Source of the DNA: Chloroflexota bacterium
GTDB taxonomy: Bacteria > Chloroflexota > Anaerolineae > Anaerolineales > UBA11579
Direction: 5' to 3'
NCBI GenBank assembly: GCA_013112575.1
Contig: JABFGG010000003.1
Coordinates: 260,997-324,996 of the forward strand
DNA length: 64,000 nt
Each line of letters opens with the position of its first letter. Positions within the stretch are counted from its first letter, which is position 1. Position numbers and translations under genes: made by a program. This document shows, piece by piece, positions 1 through 9,553 of the stretch. The notes beneath the pieces were generated by a model that was given only the letters and a program-made list of their open reading frames with translations, was not told the origin of the DNA and searched no databases.

Positions 1-1903
1 GATAGATACCGACATGATATAGACTAAATCGATCCGAGATAAGCTCCACAGCGCTGGTTAGTAGTTCATCCAGGTCTGTTTCTTGAGTCGAGTCACGCGC
101 CACCTCGGCCGCCGTTTGCATTTGCACGGCTCTTTGCTCAAGGTCGCGGGTGCGCTCTGCCACTTGTTCTTCCAGGCCGGAAACCAGCGAACTTAATTGC
201 TCGGTCATGCTGTTAAAGGTGCTTGCCAATTCGCCGATCTCATCATCTGTAGATATTTCTGCTTTAGCGCTTAGGTCGCCTCCCGCCACTTGCGATGCAA
301 CCGTACGCAGAGTAGTGATTGGCTGAGCAAGCAATTGGGCCATGGCTACTGCCAAACCGATCACCACGCTGCCGATCACGATACTTAGGAGGATTGTGTT
401 GCGCGTTTGGCTTTGACCGGGTGCCAGGAAGACATCTTCAGGTTGGAAGAAAACCAGGACCCAGGTGGGGCTGCCCAGGTCCAATGCGACGGCCTGGTTG
501 ATACGGTCGCCAGTGGCAATATCTTCGGCTCGGAAGAATGCTGTTCCATCCGAAGATTCCTGTGCGAGTTCTAATTGATAGGCCAGGCCGGGTAAGTTTA
601 GTATTTGATTTTCATCACTCACTGCCGGCAACCGGTTGCTTTCAATCAGCTCGTTCATTGTGTCATTGGAGAAAGGCATAACCGCTGTGAGGATTGTCTC
701 AGGCGAAACGCCATGCGCCAGGTGGATCAGATTCTCATCAAATAAAACACCAAACGAGTCTTCCCCCACCAGGCCGTTGCTGCGTGCCACCAGGTTCTGC
801 AGTATGTCGGCCTTGTAGCCTGCACTCAGCACGCCAAGAATCTCCCCCTCTTCATTGCGTACCGGGCTGCTGAAATACAATAGGCGCTCTCCTGTTTCTG
901 GGGAGATGACCACATCGGATAAGGTGACTTGCCCGGTCCTCAATGTTTCACTGAAATAAGTCTCATCGCTTACGACTTTCCCGATGTTACTTGTATCAGT
1001 ATCCAGCAATATTCGGCCTGTATCCCTACTGATCAATGAATATGAGGAAATAAAAACTTCATTCTTAGCTTGCAAGGCAATTAGAGTTTGTAAGGCTTGT
1101 ACTTCCGCACTTAATCCACTGGATAGATAATCAACCAGGGGTGGCAAACTTGCTTCAGTGCCAATGGCGAATAAATTTGTGCTGATGAAGTCCTGGATAC
1201 TATCCGCCGTTTGTTGGGCCGCTGCGAACAAGGCCTCGTTCGCTTCTTCTGTGAGGATATTGCGCGTACTGCGTTCATTCAGGAAGCCTAACATTGTCAG
1301 TGGTAGGATCGCCACCAAAATAAATGCTGTGATTAACTTGGTGCGCAATGCGAAATTGCGGAAGTTGCGGAGCACAGCATAACCAAAAACCAATGTGATC
1401 AGCGCAGCAAAGGCCAACAAGAAAGGGATTACTATGGCAGGGATTGTTATTCGGAAGGGCGCGTCTGTCAGCAAGAGGTCTGTCAAAACTGCGGCCAACC
1501 CCACTACTGCACTTCCTACAATGGCAATATAAGTCTCTCGCCGCGATAAACCTAAGGCCGCTGTCAAAGCTGTTACAGCTACCACAGCAACTAAGGCAAA
1601 TAAGCCTAAGCCTTCAAAAAAGATTACCACTGCCAGGGCACTGATGAAGTTACCCACAATCGCAAAGTAGGTTCCTCGTGAGAGGTTGCCCCGTCGGATT
1701 GTTATCGCTCCCATTGTAGTGATGCCTGCACCCAAGATGAAAGCGATAAACAAGAGTACTCCCTGAACGCTGCCAATGAACGGACTTAATACCAAAAAGA
1801 TGACACCAAGTACGATGTCAAGAATTGAACGCATAAAGCCTGAGCGTGCAATCCTCTGCGAGTTCGTCATCTCTGGTTTCAATACTTCTTCGTTTATTTG
1901 CAT
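1..1903 (-). CDS. Membrane sensor protein, multi-TM + cache + HAMP + GAF (partial)
   Basis: The reading frame opens at an ATG on the minus strand (1901-1903) and runs off the window edge, so the C-terminus is missing. About 634 codons are visible. The N-terminal third is a run of hydrophobic segments (about residues 25-175). Another TM helix, an extracytoplasmic cache-like region (about 190-400), a TM helix, a HAMP linker containing DDEIGELASTFNSM, a coiled coil and the first strand of a GAF domain (RFSLYHVGI) follow. It starts 12 bp after the preceding gene and shares its style, so it is the third large protein of the operon read from 8318. A histidine kinase domain could lie beyond the edge, but none is visible. 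It probably senses an external or membrane ligand; the ligand is unknown. Confidence 0.85.
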   Translation of the reverse strand, partial: MQINEEVLKPEMTNSQRIARSGFMRSILDIVLGVIFLVLSPFIGSVQGVLLFIAFILGAGITTMGAITIRRGNLSRGTYFAIVGNFISALAVVIFFEGLGLFALVAVVAVTALTAALGLSRRETYIAIVGSAVVGLAAVLTDLLLTDAPFRITIPAIVIPFLLAFAALITLVFGYAVLRNFRNFALRTKLITAFILVAILPLTMLGFLNERSTRNILTEEANEALFAAAQQTADSIQDFISTNLFAIGTEASLPPLVDYLSSGLSAEVQALQTLIALQAKNEVFISSYSLISRDTGRILLDTDTSNIGKVVSDETYFSETLRTGQVTLSDVVISPETGERLLYFSSPVRNEEGEILGVLSAGYKADILQNLVARSNGLVGEDSFGVLFDENLIHLAHGVSPETILTAVMPFSNDTMNELIESNRLPAVSDENQILNLPGLAYQLELAQESSDGTAFFRAEDIATGDRINQAVALDLGSPTWVLVFFQPEDVFLAPGQSQTRNTILLSIVIGSVVIGLAVAMAQLLAQPITTLRTVASQVAGGDLSAKAEISTDDEIGELASTFNSMTEQLSSLVSGLEEQVAERTRDLEQRAVQMQTAAEVARDSTQETDLDELLTSAVELISDRFSLYHVGIY

Positions 1904-1915
1904 ACGATTTCTGGA

Positions 1916-3592
1916 CTAGGCGCTTGCTGCGCCATCTCCGTTTTGCTCTGCCACATCATCTGGCGGGGCTACGTGAATGGATACTTCGCTCACATTGGGC
2001 AACTGGCCTAACTCCCGCACGATGTTTTGCATGAGCGTATCAAAGTCCAGGGTACGTGCCAGCTGGTTGGTGATCTGGTTGAGGGTTTGCTCACGCTCTA
2101 CCTGACGTTGGGTTTCTTCCAATAAGCGGGCGCTTTCTAATGCCAATGCAGCCTGTGAACTGACCGCATCAATGAATTCGAGTTCCTCTTGCGACCAGTT
2201 GCTTTTGTCTGCTTCCAGGCTGATCTTGCCAATTACCTGCTCCCCACGCAAGGTTAGCGGTACGTCCAACGACGATGCATCGCCAGACTGCCCGGGCAAA
2301 ATATTTTCGAGGGTGTAACTGAGGTCTCGTTCTTCTGTATCTACACCACTCCAGGCTTCATTTAAGTAGCTGCGGTTCAGGTTGCGGATTTCATTTAAGC
2401 TGGTTTCCAATTGCTGGAACAGCCGCGCATTTTCCATGGCGTTTGCCAGTGTGCTGGCGATACCCTGTAAAACAGTGATGTCATCGGTGTCGAATGCATC
2501 GACATCTACGGATTGCACCGTGAGCGCACCCAAAACTTCATTGGCGCGCACGAGTGGCAGGGCTAGTTCCGAGCGAGTCAGTGGTAGGTGAGGGTTGTTG
2601 AAGTGGATGCTTTCCTGATCTACATCGCTGGACGTGCGCGCTTCGCGCCGGGCAGTGGTCCAGCCGACCATGGATGCGCCACCCACGCTCAAGCGGTGTG
2701 CTTCTGCTACCATGCGTCGGCCTGCCTCGCCGGTGCCGGTGGCCAGTTCTGCATATCGTTTGCTGTCATCCAGTAGGAACACGCCGACGTAATACAGGGC
2801 AAACCGGTCTCGTATCAGGTCACATACCCTTTGCATCAACTCTTGTGGGTCCAGGATCTCTACGATGATCCCGGATATTTCTGATGCTGTGCGCAACTGC
2901 AGCATGCGACGCTCAAGAGTTTGCGTTCGTCGCTCTAATGTTGCTCGATCCTCTTCTAGCTGGTCACTAAGTTCTTTCTCAGTTTCGAGTGATTTCTCCA
3001 AATTTCCCAAACTGTTTTGTAGACCTCGAATGAGGACCCCAACTGCAAAGACGATCAGCAAGGCTGTCAGCAACAAGACGACGCCTGTTGCCAGCCAGGC
3101 GCTGGAAGAGCCGCTGTTGGCCTGGTCCTCTATCGAAGGAAGGGGCAGCACTCCTCCCGTAAGAGCCACAGCGATGAGCGCGTATGTGATCGCAGAAATA
3201 AAAGTAGCGATCAGACCTTCACGCAGCCCCAGCAAAATGCCGCTAAGCACGATGAAGAATATCATCCAAACACGCCCATCACTGCTCAACCCGAATGTCG
3301 TCAGGGTTTGGATGCTGAGTCCATAAGTGATGATGAGTAGAGTAGCCGTGCGTACGCGGTAGGGAATCTGTCGCACCAGTGAGATTGCCAGGATAATGCC
3401 GTAGGCTCCCGTATAGAATAGGGCGATTAAAACTTCCCCACTTTGCACTAGGTCGATAACGTTCAGGATGTAAGCTAGCGTCCCCAATACTAAAATAATG
3501 TACAGGAAGACCTGCAGGATGCGCTCGCGCCACCCCTGGACACCAATAGGATCGGTGTCGCCCCGGCCTGTGAACATGTTAACTAATTCCAT
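1916..3592 (-). CDS. Membrane GAF-domain signalling protein without kinase domain
   Basis: This 558-residue protein has about six TM helices in residues 25-195, a coiled coil (about 195-230, with ERRTQTLERRMLQLRTASE), a well-formed GAF domain (about 235-385, with RFALYYVGVFLLDD and SELALPLVRANEVLGALTVQ) and a shorter second GAF-like region (about 400-500). There is no HisKA, HATPase, GGDEF or other output domain, so it is probably an input or scaffold component working with its neighbours. Its ATG overlaps the end of the upstream 1300-residue gene by 10 bp, and the next gene follows after 12 bp, so translation is likely coupled. The GAF ligand is unknown. The call of membrane GAF protein is firm; its signalling partner is inferred. 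Confidence 0.88.
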   Translation of the reverse strand: MELVNMFTGRGDTDPIGVQGWRERILQVFLYIILVLGTLAYILNVIDLVQSGEVLIALFYTGAYGIILAISLVRQIPYRVRTATLLIITYGLSIQTLTTFGLSSDGRVWMIFFIVLSGILLGLREGLIATFISAITYALIAVALTGGVLPLPSIEDQANSGSSSAWLATGVVLLLTALLIVFAVGVLIRGLQNSLGNLEKSLETEKELSDQLEEDRATLERRTQTLERRMLQLRTASEISGIIVEILDPQELMQRVCDLIRDRFALYYVGVFLLDDSKRYAELATGTGEAGRRMVAEAHRLSVGGASMVGWTTARREARTSSDVDQESIHFNNPHLPLTRSELALPLVRANEVLGALTVQSVDVDAFDTDDITVLQGIASTLANAMENARLFQQLETSLNEIRNLNRSYLNEAWSGVDTEERDLSYTLENILPGQSGDASSLDVPLTLRGEQVIGKISLEADKSNWSQEELEFIDAVSSQAALALESARLLEETQRQVEREQTLNQITNQLARTLDFDTLMQNIVRELGQLPNVSEVSIHVAPPDDVAEQNGDGAASA

Positions 3593-6500
3593 GCGTCACT
3601 TTCCTTGCCATTTTGCGTATTGTCGTTTTCTGATTCACTAACATCAAGGTCTACATCTTCCTCAAGACCGACTTCAATATGCGTGCGGCGTGCACCTACG
3701 GCTTTACTTAATTCGCTTGCAGTAGTTTGCAGGATGGTCTGCATATCTACTGAGCGCCTGATCTTGCTGGTGATATCGAAAAGCCGTCTTTGGCGTTCGG
3801 TCAGGCGTGCATTCACGATGATGGCCGAAAGACTGCCGCTGAGCGTGGTAAGGATGTCGCGATCTTGTTCATTGAAAGCATTTTTCTCTTCACTTTCCAC
3901 ATTCAGCACACCCACAAGTTCATTACGATAGATCAGGGGCACAGCCAGGATCGATTGAACTGGACTCTCTTCCAACAATCCTTGCTGGTTGCTATCGCGC
4001 CCGATCACCAATCGGGGAGCACGTTCGCTTGCCACGATGCCAACCGTACCCTCTCCAACCGGTATTTGCATACCCAGCACATCCTGGTCATAGCCGGAAG
4101 AAGCTGCTACTTGCAAGGTTTCACCCTCCGCGTCGAGCAACAAAATGGCAACCTGATCGCCCAGGGTCTCCCTTAGACCTTGAGTAGCACTTTCCAAAGA
4201 TTCTTCTATGCGTGTACTTGATGCCGCTACTGTCGTCACTTCGTGGATCAACCTGTGTTGCGCGAGGTGCGTCTGTGTATCGGCGAATAGTTGTGCATTC
4301 ACGACTGCAACGGCCAACTGGTCTGCCAGGATTTGTAGCACCTCTACATCGTCGGATGTAAAGGAGAAAGCTTCGGTGCTCTGTACGTCCAAGGCGCCCA
4401 GCACGCGCTCACCGATCATCATTGGGATACCCAATTCTGCGGCCGTTTCTGGCAATAATGGGTTGAAGCGGTGGATCGGGTCATTTACAACATCATTGAC
4501 TACTAGTGGCTCGCCATGTTCGGTCACATAACCGATCACTGATTGTGAACCGACAGCCAGGCGGTGTCCCTGTGTCAGTAACTGGCGCCCGGCTTCACCG
4601 GTCGACTCGCGCACATAAGCGTATTCGTTGGAGCTATCCATCAAAAATACGGAGGCGTGATAGAAATTGAAGCGTTCCAGCACCAGATACACGGCCTGGC
4701 GTAACAATTCATCCAGGTCCAGAGATGTGCTGGCTTCGCGGGCAATATCGGCGGCTGTTTGTAATTGCGAGGCCCGCCGTTGGCTTTCTTCCACCAGGCG
4801 CACACTACGGATAGCCCCGGCTACCTGGGTTGCCAGGTGCTTTACCAGTTGCAGATCTTCTCTATTAAAACGTTTCTCTTTCTCTGCATCTTGCAAGCCG
4901 ATCAGGCCAATTACCTCATCTGCCACGATCAATGGCACACCCATCCAGGATTTTGCGGGGTTGCCCACAACTACGGCACCCATTGCTGTGGCCTGGTTTT
5001 CCATGTCTTCAACCAGCAATAATGCTTCTTTATTGTTGATCACCAAAGAGCTTAGGCCTTCACCCAATGGTATGTCCTCGATGTGGCGCGTTTCGTTCTC
5101 CTCAACGGCATACGGGAAAGACACGCGGTCATGGTCAGCATCATAGAGCGCCACGAAGAAATCTACCTCGCCAAGGCTTTGATTGAGTCGCTGGTGGATG
5201 GCGGCATAGATTTTCTTCTGGCTGGTTTCGGTTGCCATAATCTCGCTGAAGCTGTTCAGCATTTCCAGGTTTTTTAGATTTGCTTCGGTATTGCTGAGGG
5301 TTTGCACACGTTGTAAAGCATTGGCTGCCATGTCGCTCAAACTGAGATACGGTTGCAGCGCTCCCTGCGTCAGCATGCCGCGTTCGGTAGATCCAATGAT
5401 CATCAGCGCCTTTAAATTGCCGTCATACGAGATAGCAATGTATGCGGCTGCTTCACATACTGCTTCTTGGGGCATCGCCAGCAGCTCCGCATGTATGGGG
5501 GTTGTTGGCTGATTGATGTCTCTAATGATCGTAGGCGTGTTTTCGTTTAAATAGATCTGGGCGCGCTCTGCGCTAATATTCAAAAAGGAGGGCAGGCGTG
5601 TCGAATAACTGGGTTGTTGCCCCTCACTGACCACTAAAGCTAGGCGTTCGCCACGGGGGAGGTAGACTGCGCTGATGAATGTGGTTTCCTGGACGGTCTG
5701 ATTAATGATTTGGAAGATTTCATCTGCGTTTTGTGCCTGCGAGATCTTGCGGCTGCCGCCATACAGGACACTGATCTCCTGCAAGCTGACCTCAGTGCCT
5801 TCCAACAAGCGGAAGTTCTGGATGGCTGTTCCCACCTGACTTGCAATCGTCTGCAACACCTCAATGAACTCAGCTTCAAAGACATTGACATTTGTGTTTT
5901 GGATATCCAGGACGCCGATGACTTGATCTCCGCTGGTAATCGGCACAGCCAGCTCTGACCGGGTTTCTTGAAGCAGTTCGTGCTTCAAATGCAGGTCGTC
6001 TGTTGCCGTGTTTGAAACCACTCTGGGTGTATTGTTGCGGCTCACCCAACTGATGATCGAGGGTGAGTTGGTTGGGATCTTATAGCCCTGAGCTTTTAAA
6101 CTGCGGCCTTCTGGGCCGGTAGCTTCGTACAGCACGGCATTTTCACCAGCCTCATCGATCAAGAAGATGGCAGCATGGTATTGGTGGAAGCGCTCCACGA
6201 TCAGGTTCACGGTTCGGTTGAGCAGTGTGTCCAGACTATTGGCCGAAGTGGCTGCCTGAGCGATTTGGGAAGCCGTTATGATCTGATCCGTACGTTGGTC
6301 TACACGGCTTTGCAAGGACCCATAAAGATCGCTGAGTTGCTCCGCCATCTGGTTGAAGGAGTGAGCAAGTAATCCCACCTCGTCATCACGTGTCACTTCT
6401 GCTCGCCGTGTCCAGTCTCCTTCTGCGAAGGCCTGTGTAGCTTCTGTAATATGGCTTACCGGATTAGTTAAGCTACGAGTGCCTACCCACACAAGCAAGC

Positions 6501-7485
6501 CGGCTAGCACCAGTGTGCCTCCGACAAGTAGCAATGTGAATGGGGCCAATGTATTGATCTGTTCGACCAATTGGGCTTGAGGGATCTTGGTCGTAAAGCC
6601 GATATTGAGACTAGGTAGCCAACTGGCTCTGGCGGCCACTAACTCACTGTGTTGATCCTGGTATTGGTAGATCTCATTTTCGGAAAAACTCAGATTGCCC
6701 AATTGGGTGAACTGCTCCGAGCTAGGTGTAAAAACCACCAGTTCGGCAGCATCATGGGGGCTGTCCAAATAAGTGTTATCTGTCGCTGTAATGATGGTAT
6801 GGTCTACATCGTCTGTTTGGAAAGGGCTATCATGTATCGCGCGGCTGATTGCGCTAGCCTCTGTAATACCGATCACAGCTCCGATGTGTTCGCCTACGCG
6901 GTTACGCAGCTGCTTTGCTGTGAATACTACCAATTCGTCGGGGTACATTGGGGCAGGTGCATAACTCATTAATGATTCATTCTCACCTGACAAAATGTAA
7001 AAATAGAAGGCCTCATTGGCGATTGAGACGCCTTCCCAATCCCTTACTGTGGATGCAATGATGCGACCATTGTCATTGACGATGATAAAGTTGTTAAAGA
7101 TGGCAGTGTCGGAGGTTTGGTTGATCTGCTGTAATGCTTCAAGGGCAGTCTCACGAGCGTCCGCAAAAGCGGGATCGGTCGGTGGAATACTGAGGACGCG
7201 TGTGCCCCCAGTTTCAAATGCCTGGTAGTTTATAAACCGCGCCAGTCGGACGCGTTTGATTAATTCCCATCGTTCTAGTTCATCAATATGGTTTTGATGC
7301 TGGCTGATTAGCTGGCTGTTAGCCTGGTTAAGTAATAGGCTGCGCGCCTGAAAATATGCGGCGGTGCCCATCAGGATAACGGGCAGCAATGTGAGGGGGA
7401 TCAGCAGCAATAGCGCGCTGCGCGCCAGACGACCGCTGAAAGCGGCTGCGCTGGCCGGGCTTGTTGGGGGGCTGTCCACGCTCAT
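3583..7485 (-). CDS. Giant cache-HAMP-multiGAF sensor protein
   Basis: This 1300-residue protein has a TM helix near residues 22-45, an extracytoplasmic cache-like domain (about 50-315), a second TM helix (about 320-345), a HAMP domain (RDDEVGLLAHSFNQMAEQLS, about 370-390) and then about five tandem GAF domains to residue 1230. The GAFs carry the recurring pattern of a YHAxxFLxD strand and an ELxVPxxxxxxVxGxLDxQ strand, for example ELAVPITSGDQVIGVLDIQ and ELGIPMMIGERVLGALDVQ. The C-terminal tail begins another helical segment (RQRRLFDITSKIRRSVD) but ends without a kinase core. It lies between the receiver genes (16 bp upstream) and the 558-residue GAF protein. It is probably a multi-ligand sensor or scaffold of a membrane signalling complex. 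The missing kinase is odd for this architecture. Confidence 0.9.
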   Translation of the reverse strand: MSVDSPPTSPASAAAFSGRLARSALLLLIPLTLLPVILMGTAAYFQARSLLLNQANSQLISQHQNHIDELERWELIKRVRLARFINYQAFETGGTRVLSIPPTDPAFADARETALEALQQINQTSDTAIFNNFIIVNDNGRIIASTVRDWEGVSIANEAFYFYILSGENESLMSYAPAPMYPDELVVFTAKQLRNRVGEHIGAVIGITEASAISRAIHDSPFQTDDVDHTIITATDNTYLDSPHDAAELVVFTPSSEQFTQLGNLSFSENEIYQYQDQHSELVAARASWLPSLNIGFTTKIPQAQLVEQINTLAPFTLLLVGGTLVLAGLLVWVGTRSLTNPVSHITEATQAFAEGDWTRRAEVTRDDEVGLLAHSFNQMAEQLSDLYGSLQSRVDQRTDQIITASQIAQAATSANSLDTLLNRTVNLIVERFHQYHAAIFLIDEAGENAVLYEATGPEGRSLKAQGYKIPTNSPSIISWVSRNNTPRVVSNTATDDLHLKHELLQETRSELAVPITSGDQVIGVLDIQNTNVNVFEAEFIEVLQTIASQVGTAIQNFRLLEGTEVSLQEISVLYGGSRKISQAQNADEIFQIINQTVQETTFISAVYLPRGERLALVVSEGQQPSYSTRLPSFLNISAERAQIYLNENTPTIIRDINQPTTPIHAELLAMPQEAVCEAAAYIAISYDGNLKALMIIGSTERGMLTQGALQPYLSLSDMAANALQRVQTLSNTEANLKNLEMLNSFSEIMATETSQKKIYAAIHQRLNQSLGEVDFFVALYDADHDRVSFPYAVEENETRHIEDIPLGEGLSSLVINNKEALLLVEDMENQATAMGAVVVGNPAKSWMGVPLIVADEVIGLIGLQDAEKEKRFNREDLQLVKHLATQVAGAIRSVRLVEESQRRASQLQTAADIAREASTSLDLDELLRQAVYLVLERFNFYHASVFLMDSSNEYAYVRESTGEAGRQLLTQGHRLAVGSQSVIGYVTEHGEPLVVNDVVNDPIHRFNPLLPETAAELGIPMMIGERVLGALDVQSTEAFSFTSDDVEVLQILADQLAVAVVNAQLFADTQTHLAQHRLIHEVTTVAASSTRIEESLESATQGLRETLGDQVAILLLDAEGETLQVAASSGYDQDVLGMQIPVGEGTVGIVASERAPRLVIGRDSNQQGLLEESPVQSILAVPLIYRNELVGVLNVESEEKNAFNEQDRDILTTLSGSLSAIIVNARLTERQRRLFDITSKIRRSVDMQTILQTTASELSKAVGARRTHIEVGLEEDVDLDVSESENDNTQNGKESDAWN

Positions 7486-7501
7486 ATCTAGATTTATGCT
7501 C

Positions 7502-7939
7502 CTAGCCGCTTCCTAATTCCCATACTTCTTCACCTTCCAGGATTTGGCGGATCTGATCGGGAAATTTGTCGGGGTCGAGTGGTTTGCCAAGGAAGCCATC
7601 GAAACCGGATTCGCGTGATTTATTCATTTGTTCCACACTGGCCTCAGCTGTGACTGCCACGACTTTGGTGTCCTTCAGCTTGTCCGATGCACGGATCTTT
7701 TTCAGGGCTCCGTAACCGTCTTCGTAAGGCAGGCGGATATCCATCAACACCAGGTCCAACCTCGGTAGGGTGTCCGCATATTCCACCACTTCATAGCCGG
7801 AGGTTTTCCATTCGCAGTGGATGCCCATGTATCCCAACATGCGTGCGATCAACACGAAATTGGACACGTTGTCTTCCACCACCAAAACAGTGGCATCCTT
7901 GGGGGCAATCGGTTCCTGAGCAGCTTCAGAATTAAGCAT
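7502..7939 (-). CDS. Single-domain response regulator (CheY-like)
   Basis: This 145-residue receiver domain has no output domain. The acidic pocket is VVEDN near residues 20-24, the phospho-acceptor Asp lies in LVLMDIRLP, the switch Thr in VVAVTAE, and the conserved Lys in FLGKPLDP. Its ATG overlaps the end of the upstream receiver gene by 8 bp, and the giant GAF gene follows 16 bp later. It therefore probably relays phosphate within the sensor complex rather than binding DNA. The cognate kinase is not identifiable in this part of the window; it may be the truncated gene at the left edge or be encoded elsewhere. Confidence 0.92.
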   Translation of the reverse strand: MLNSEAAQEPIAPKDATVLVVEDNVSNFVLIARMLGYMGIHCEWKTSGYEVVEYADTLPRLDLVLMDIRLPYEDGYGALKKIRASDKLKDTKVVAVTAEASVEQMNKSRESGFDGFLGKPLDPDKFPDQIRQILEGEEVWELGSG

Positions 7940-8318
7940 AAGGCTCTTTCCTCAGATAGGCGGCAATCTCAACCGGTAAATTATCAACATCCACAGGCTT
8001 TTGGATGTAGCCGTCGCAGCCCGCTTCCAGGCTGCGTTCCCGATCGCCCTTCATCACGTTGGCCGTGAGGGCAATAATGGGAATGCTGCCTATATTAGGC
8101 AGGGCGCGTATCTGGCTGGTTAACGTATAGCCATCCACGTCTGGGAGGTTAATGTCCATCAGGATCAGGTCTATGGATGCTTGTTGGGCGGTTTCCATGG
8201 CCTGTTCCGCATTTTCAGCAAACAGCACCTCATAACCTTCCGCATTGAGGATGCGTAAGATCAGGATGCGGTTATCCGGGTTATCTTCAACGTAGAGGAT
8301 TGTGGCTGTGTCTTCCAT
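7932..8318 (-). CDS. Single-domain response regulator (CheY-like), first gene of sensor operon
   Basis: This 128-residue stand-alone receiver has the acidic pair in YVEDN, acceptor Asp in LILMDINLPD, switch Thr in IIALTANVM and Lys in YIQKPVDV. This family (DivK-like receivers with the ALTANVMKGDRERSLEAGCDGYIQKP pattern) commonly works beside hybrid kinases. It is the first gene of the minus-strand operon ending at the left edge. An AGGAGG lies about 15 nt upstream of the ATG, farther than the usual spacing. It overlaps the next receiver by 8 bp. Its sequence resembles the first receiver of the 472-residue protein at 56048-57466, so the two signalling clusters may be related. Confidence 0.92.
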   Translation of the reverse strand: MEDTATILYVEDNPDNRILILRILNAEGYEVLFAENAEQAMETAQQASIDLILMDINLPDVDGYTLTSQIRALPNIGSIPIIALTANVMKGDRERSLEAGCDGYIQKPVDVDNLPVEIAAYLRKEPYA

Positions 8319-8507
8319 ATTAAGGAAACCAGACCTCCTGGGTAAATTTTAGCACCAACGTACTATTGCGTCGTAATAGTAACATTTCAATTTGTTGGCC
8401 GCGGCTATGATTCTGCAACGTGTGGGAAAGCCCAAGTTATTATATCCTCTGCCTTCTAATTCCACGATTAGAGTCGTAATACCTTGCTGCTTTGTAAGTG
8501 CAAGAAA

Positions 8508-8538
8508 GCCACCAAAACACTTTTTGGTGGCTTTGCAT
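8508..8538 (-). terminator. Rho-independent terminator of the SH3-like lipoprotein gene
   Basis: A perfect 10-bp stem (GCCACCAAAA with TTTTGGTGGC, 8508-8517/8522-8531) with a 4-nt loop. On the minus strand it is followed by TTTCTT. It lies about 30 bp after the stop codon of the gene at 8562-9449. Confidence 0.7.
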
Positions 8539-8561
8539 TCTGTTGGGACAAACAACTTTGC

Positions 8562-9449
8562 TTAGGGGGCCGTAAAAGTAATATTGCGCTTTAGACAAAA
8601 GCCAGCCAACCCGTTCTCGGTGCATAACCGCACTGTAGCGAACAGGGTGTTGCCCGAAGTTGCTCCTGTGATTTTTCCGTAAACGTAGCCTGTGCTTAGT
8701 GGCCCAAGCGATTCATTCCCTTTTGGACAGGCGCCCTGACTGGGAAGGAACATCAAATTGCCATCCGTGGAAGATAGGTTATCGATGCCTGCCGTTTGGT
8801 CGTGGATATTGACGCGCGCCGACTCGTAAGTTTCATTACCCTTATTCTGCACCGCAAAAACCGCATAAACCGCGTTGCCGCACTTATTCACGTTTACAAA
8901 AGACAACCAGAAATTTGGCTCCGGGGTTGGGCCGGCAGTTTTGGTTGGCACCGTAGGCGCATTCACGAAGGCCAGGCTGAAAACATTGCCTTCCAGTGTG
9001 ATCGCATCTTCATTCCAGAATACCCAGCACTCTTCACCATCTTTGACAACCTGCCACCATTTTCCATCTTGGCTGCGGCCGGTTACGCTTAGGATCTCTC
9101 CCACTTCTAATGTTGCCACTATGGCGATAGCCGTACTGGCCCCATTACGGCACACAGTTTCTTCTATTACAGTCAACTCAGGGTCTGGTTCGATAGTGGG
9201 CAGTGCTTCGGTTGCCGTTGCTGGCACTGGGGTTTCTGTCGCTGGCACCGGGCTTAGCGTGGGGCTGGCTTCTGCGGCTTGCGCAGTCTGAGTTCCGGCG
9301 AGTTGTGCGCTCAGGGTTTCTGCTGCTGCAGTGAAAACGGCATCTGCATCTACTTCTCCCTGATCTTCCTGGGATGTGCCAGGACTACATGCGCTTAGAA
9401 TCAATACGAAGGCGAAACAAATTAGAACGTGCTGGGCTTTCATAAGCAT
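8562..9449 (-). CDS. Lipoprotein with SH3-like domain and Ig-like C-terminal domain
   Basis: This 295-residue exported protein has a signal peptide ending in a lipobox (LSAC, Cys near residue 21), so it is probably lipid-anchored on the outside of the membrane. A Thr/Pro-rich spacer (about 60-90) follows, then a bacterial SH3-like region (about 95-150, with GEILSVTGRSQDGKWWQV). A second spacer leads to a C-terminal beta-rich domain with Cys residues. The Met at 9443 (MKAQHVL) gives a more typical signal-peptide start than the ATG at 9449. TACAAT at 9452-9457 could be a -10 box placing the transcript start almost on the ATG, which would make the mRNA nearly leaderless. The ligand is unknown; SH3-like domains of this type often bind cell wall or protein. 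Confidence 0.8.
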   Translation of the reverse strand: MLMKAQHVLICFAFVLILSACSPGTSQEDQGEVDADAVFTAAAETLSAQLAGTQTAQAAEASPTLSPVPATETPVPATATEALPTIEPDPELTVIEETVCRNGASTAIAIVATLEVGEILSVTGRSQDGKWWQVVKDGEECWVFWNEDAITLEGNVFSLAFVNAPTVPTKTAGPTPEPNFWLSFVNVNKCGNAVYAVFAVQNKGNETYESARVNIHDQTAGIDNLSSTDGNLMFLPSQGACPKGNESLGPLSTGYVYGKITGATSGNTLFATVRLCTENGLAGFCLKRNITFTAP

Positions 9450-9553
9450 AGATTGTAACGTGTCTTTAGCTTAGCGTCCCTTATTTTTAATCTCTCCCCC
9501 ATTTTGCCATCAGCAGTACAATACGCCCCTAATTAATTTAGGAAGTGACAGAT

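Noticed and set aside
3583..7485. Several plus-strand frames of 80-160 codons opposite the giant GAF gene
   Set aside because: They are antisense shadows of a strongly conserved protein and have no ribosome sites.
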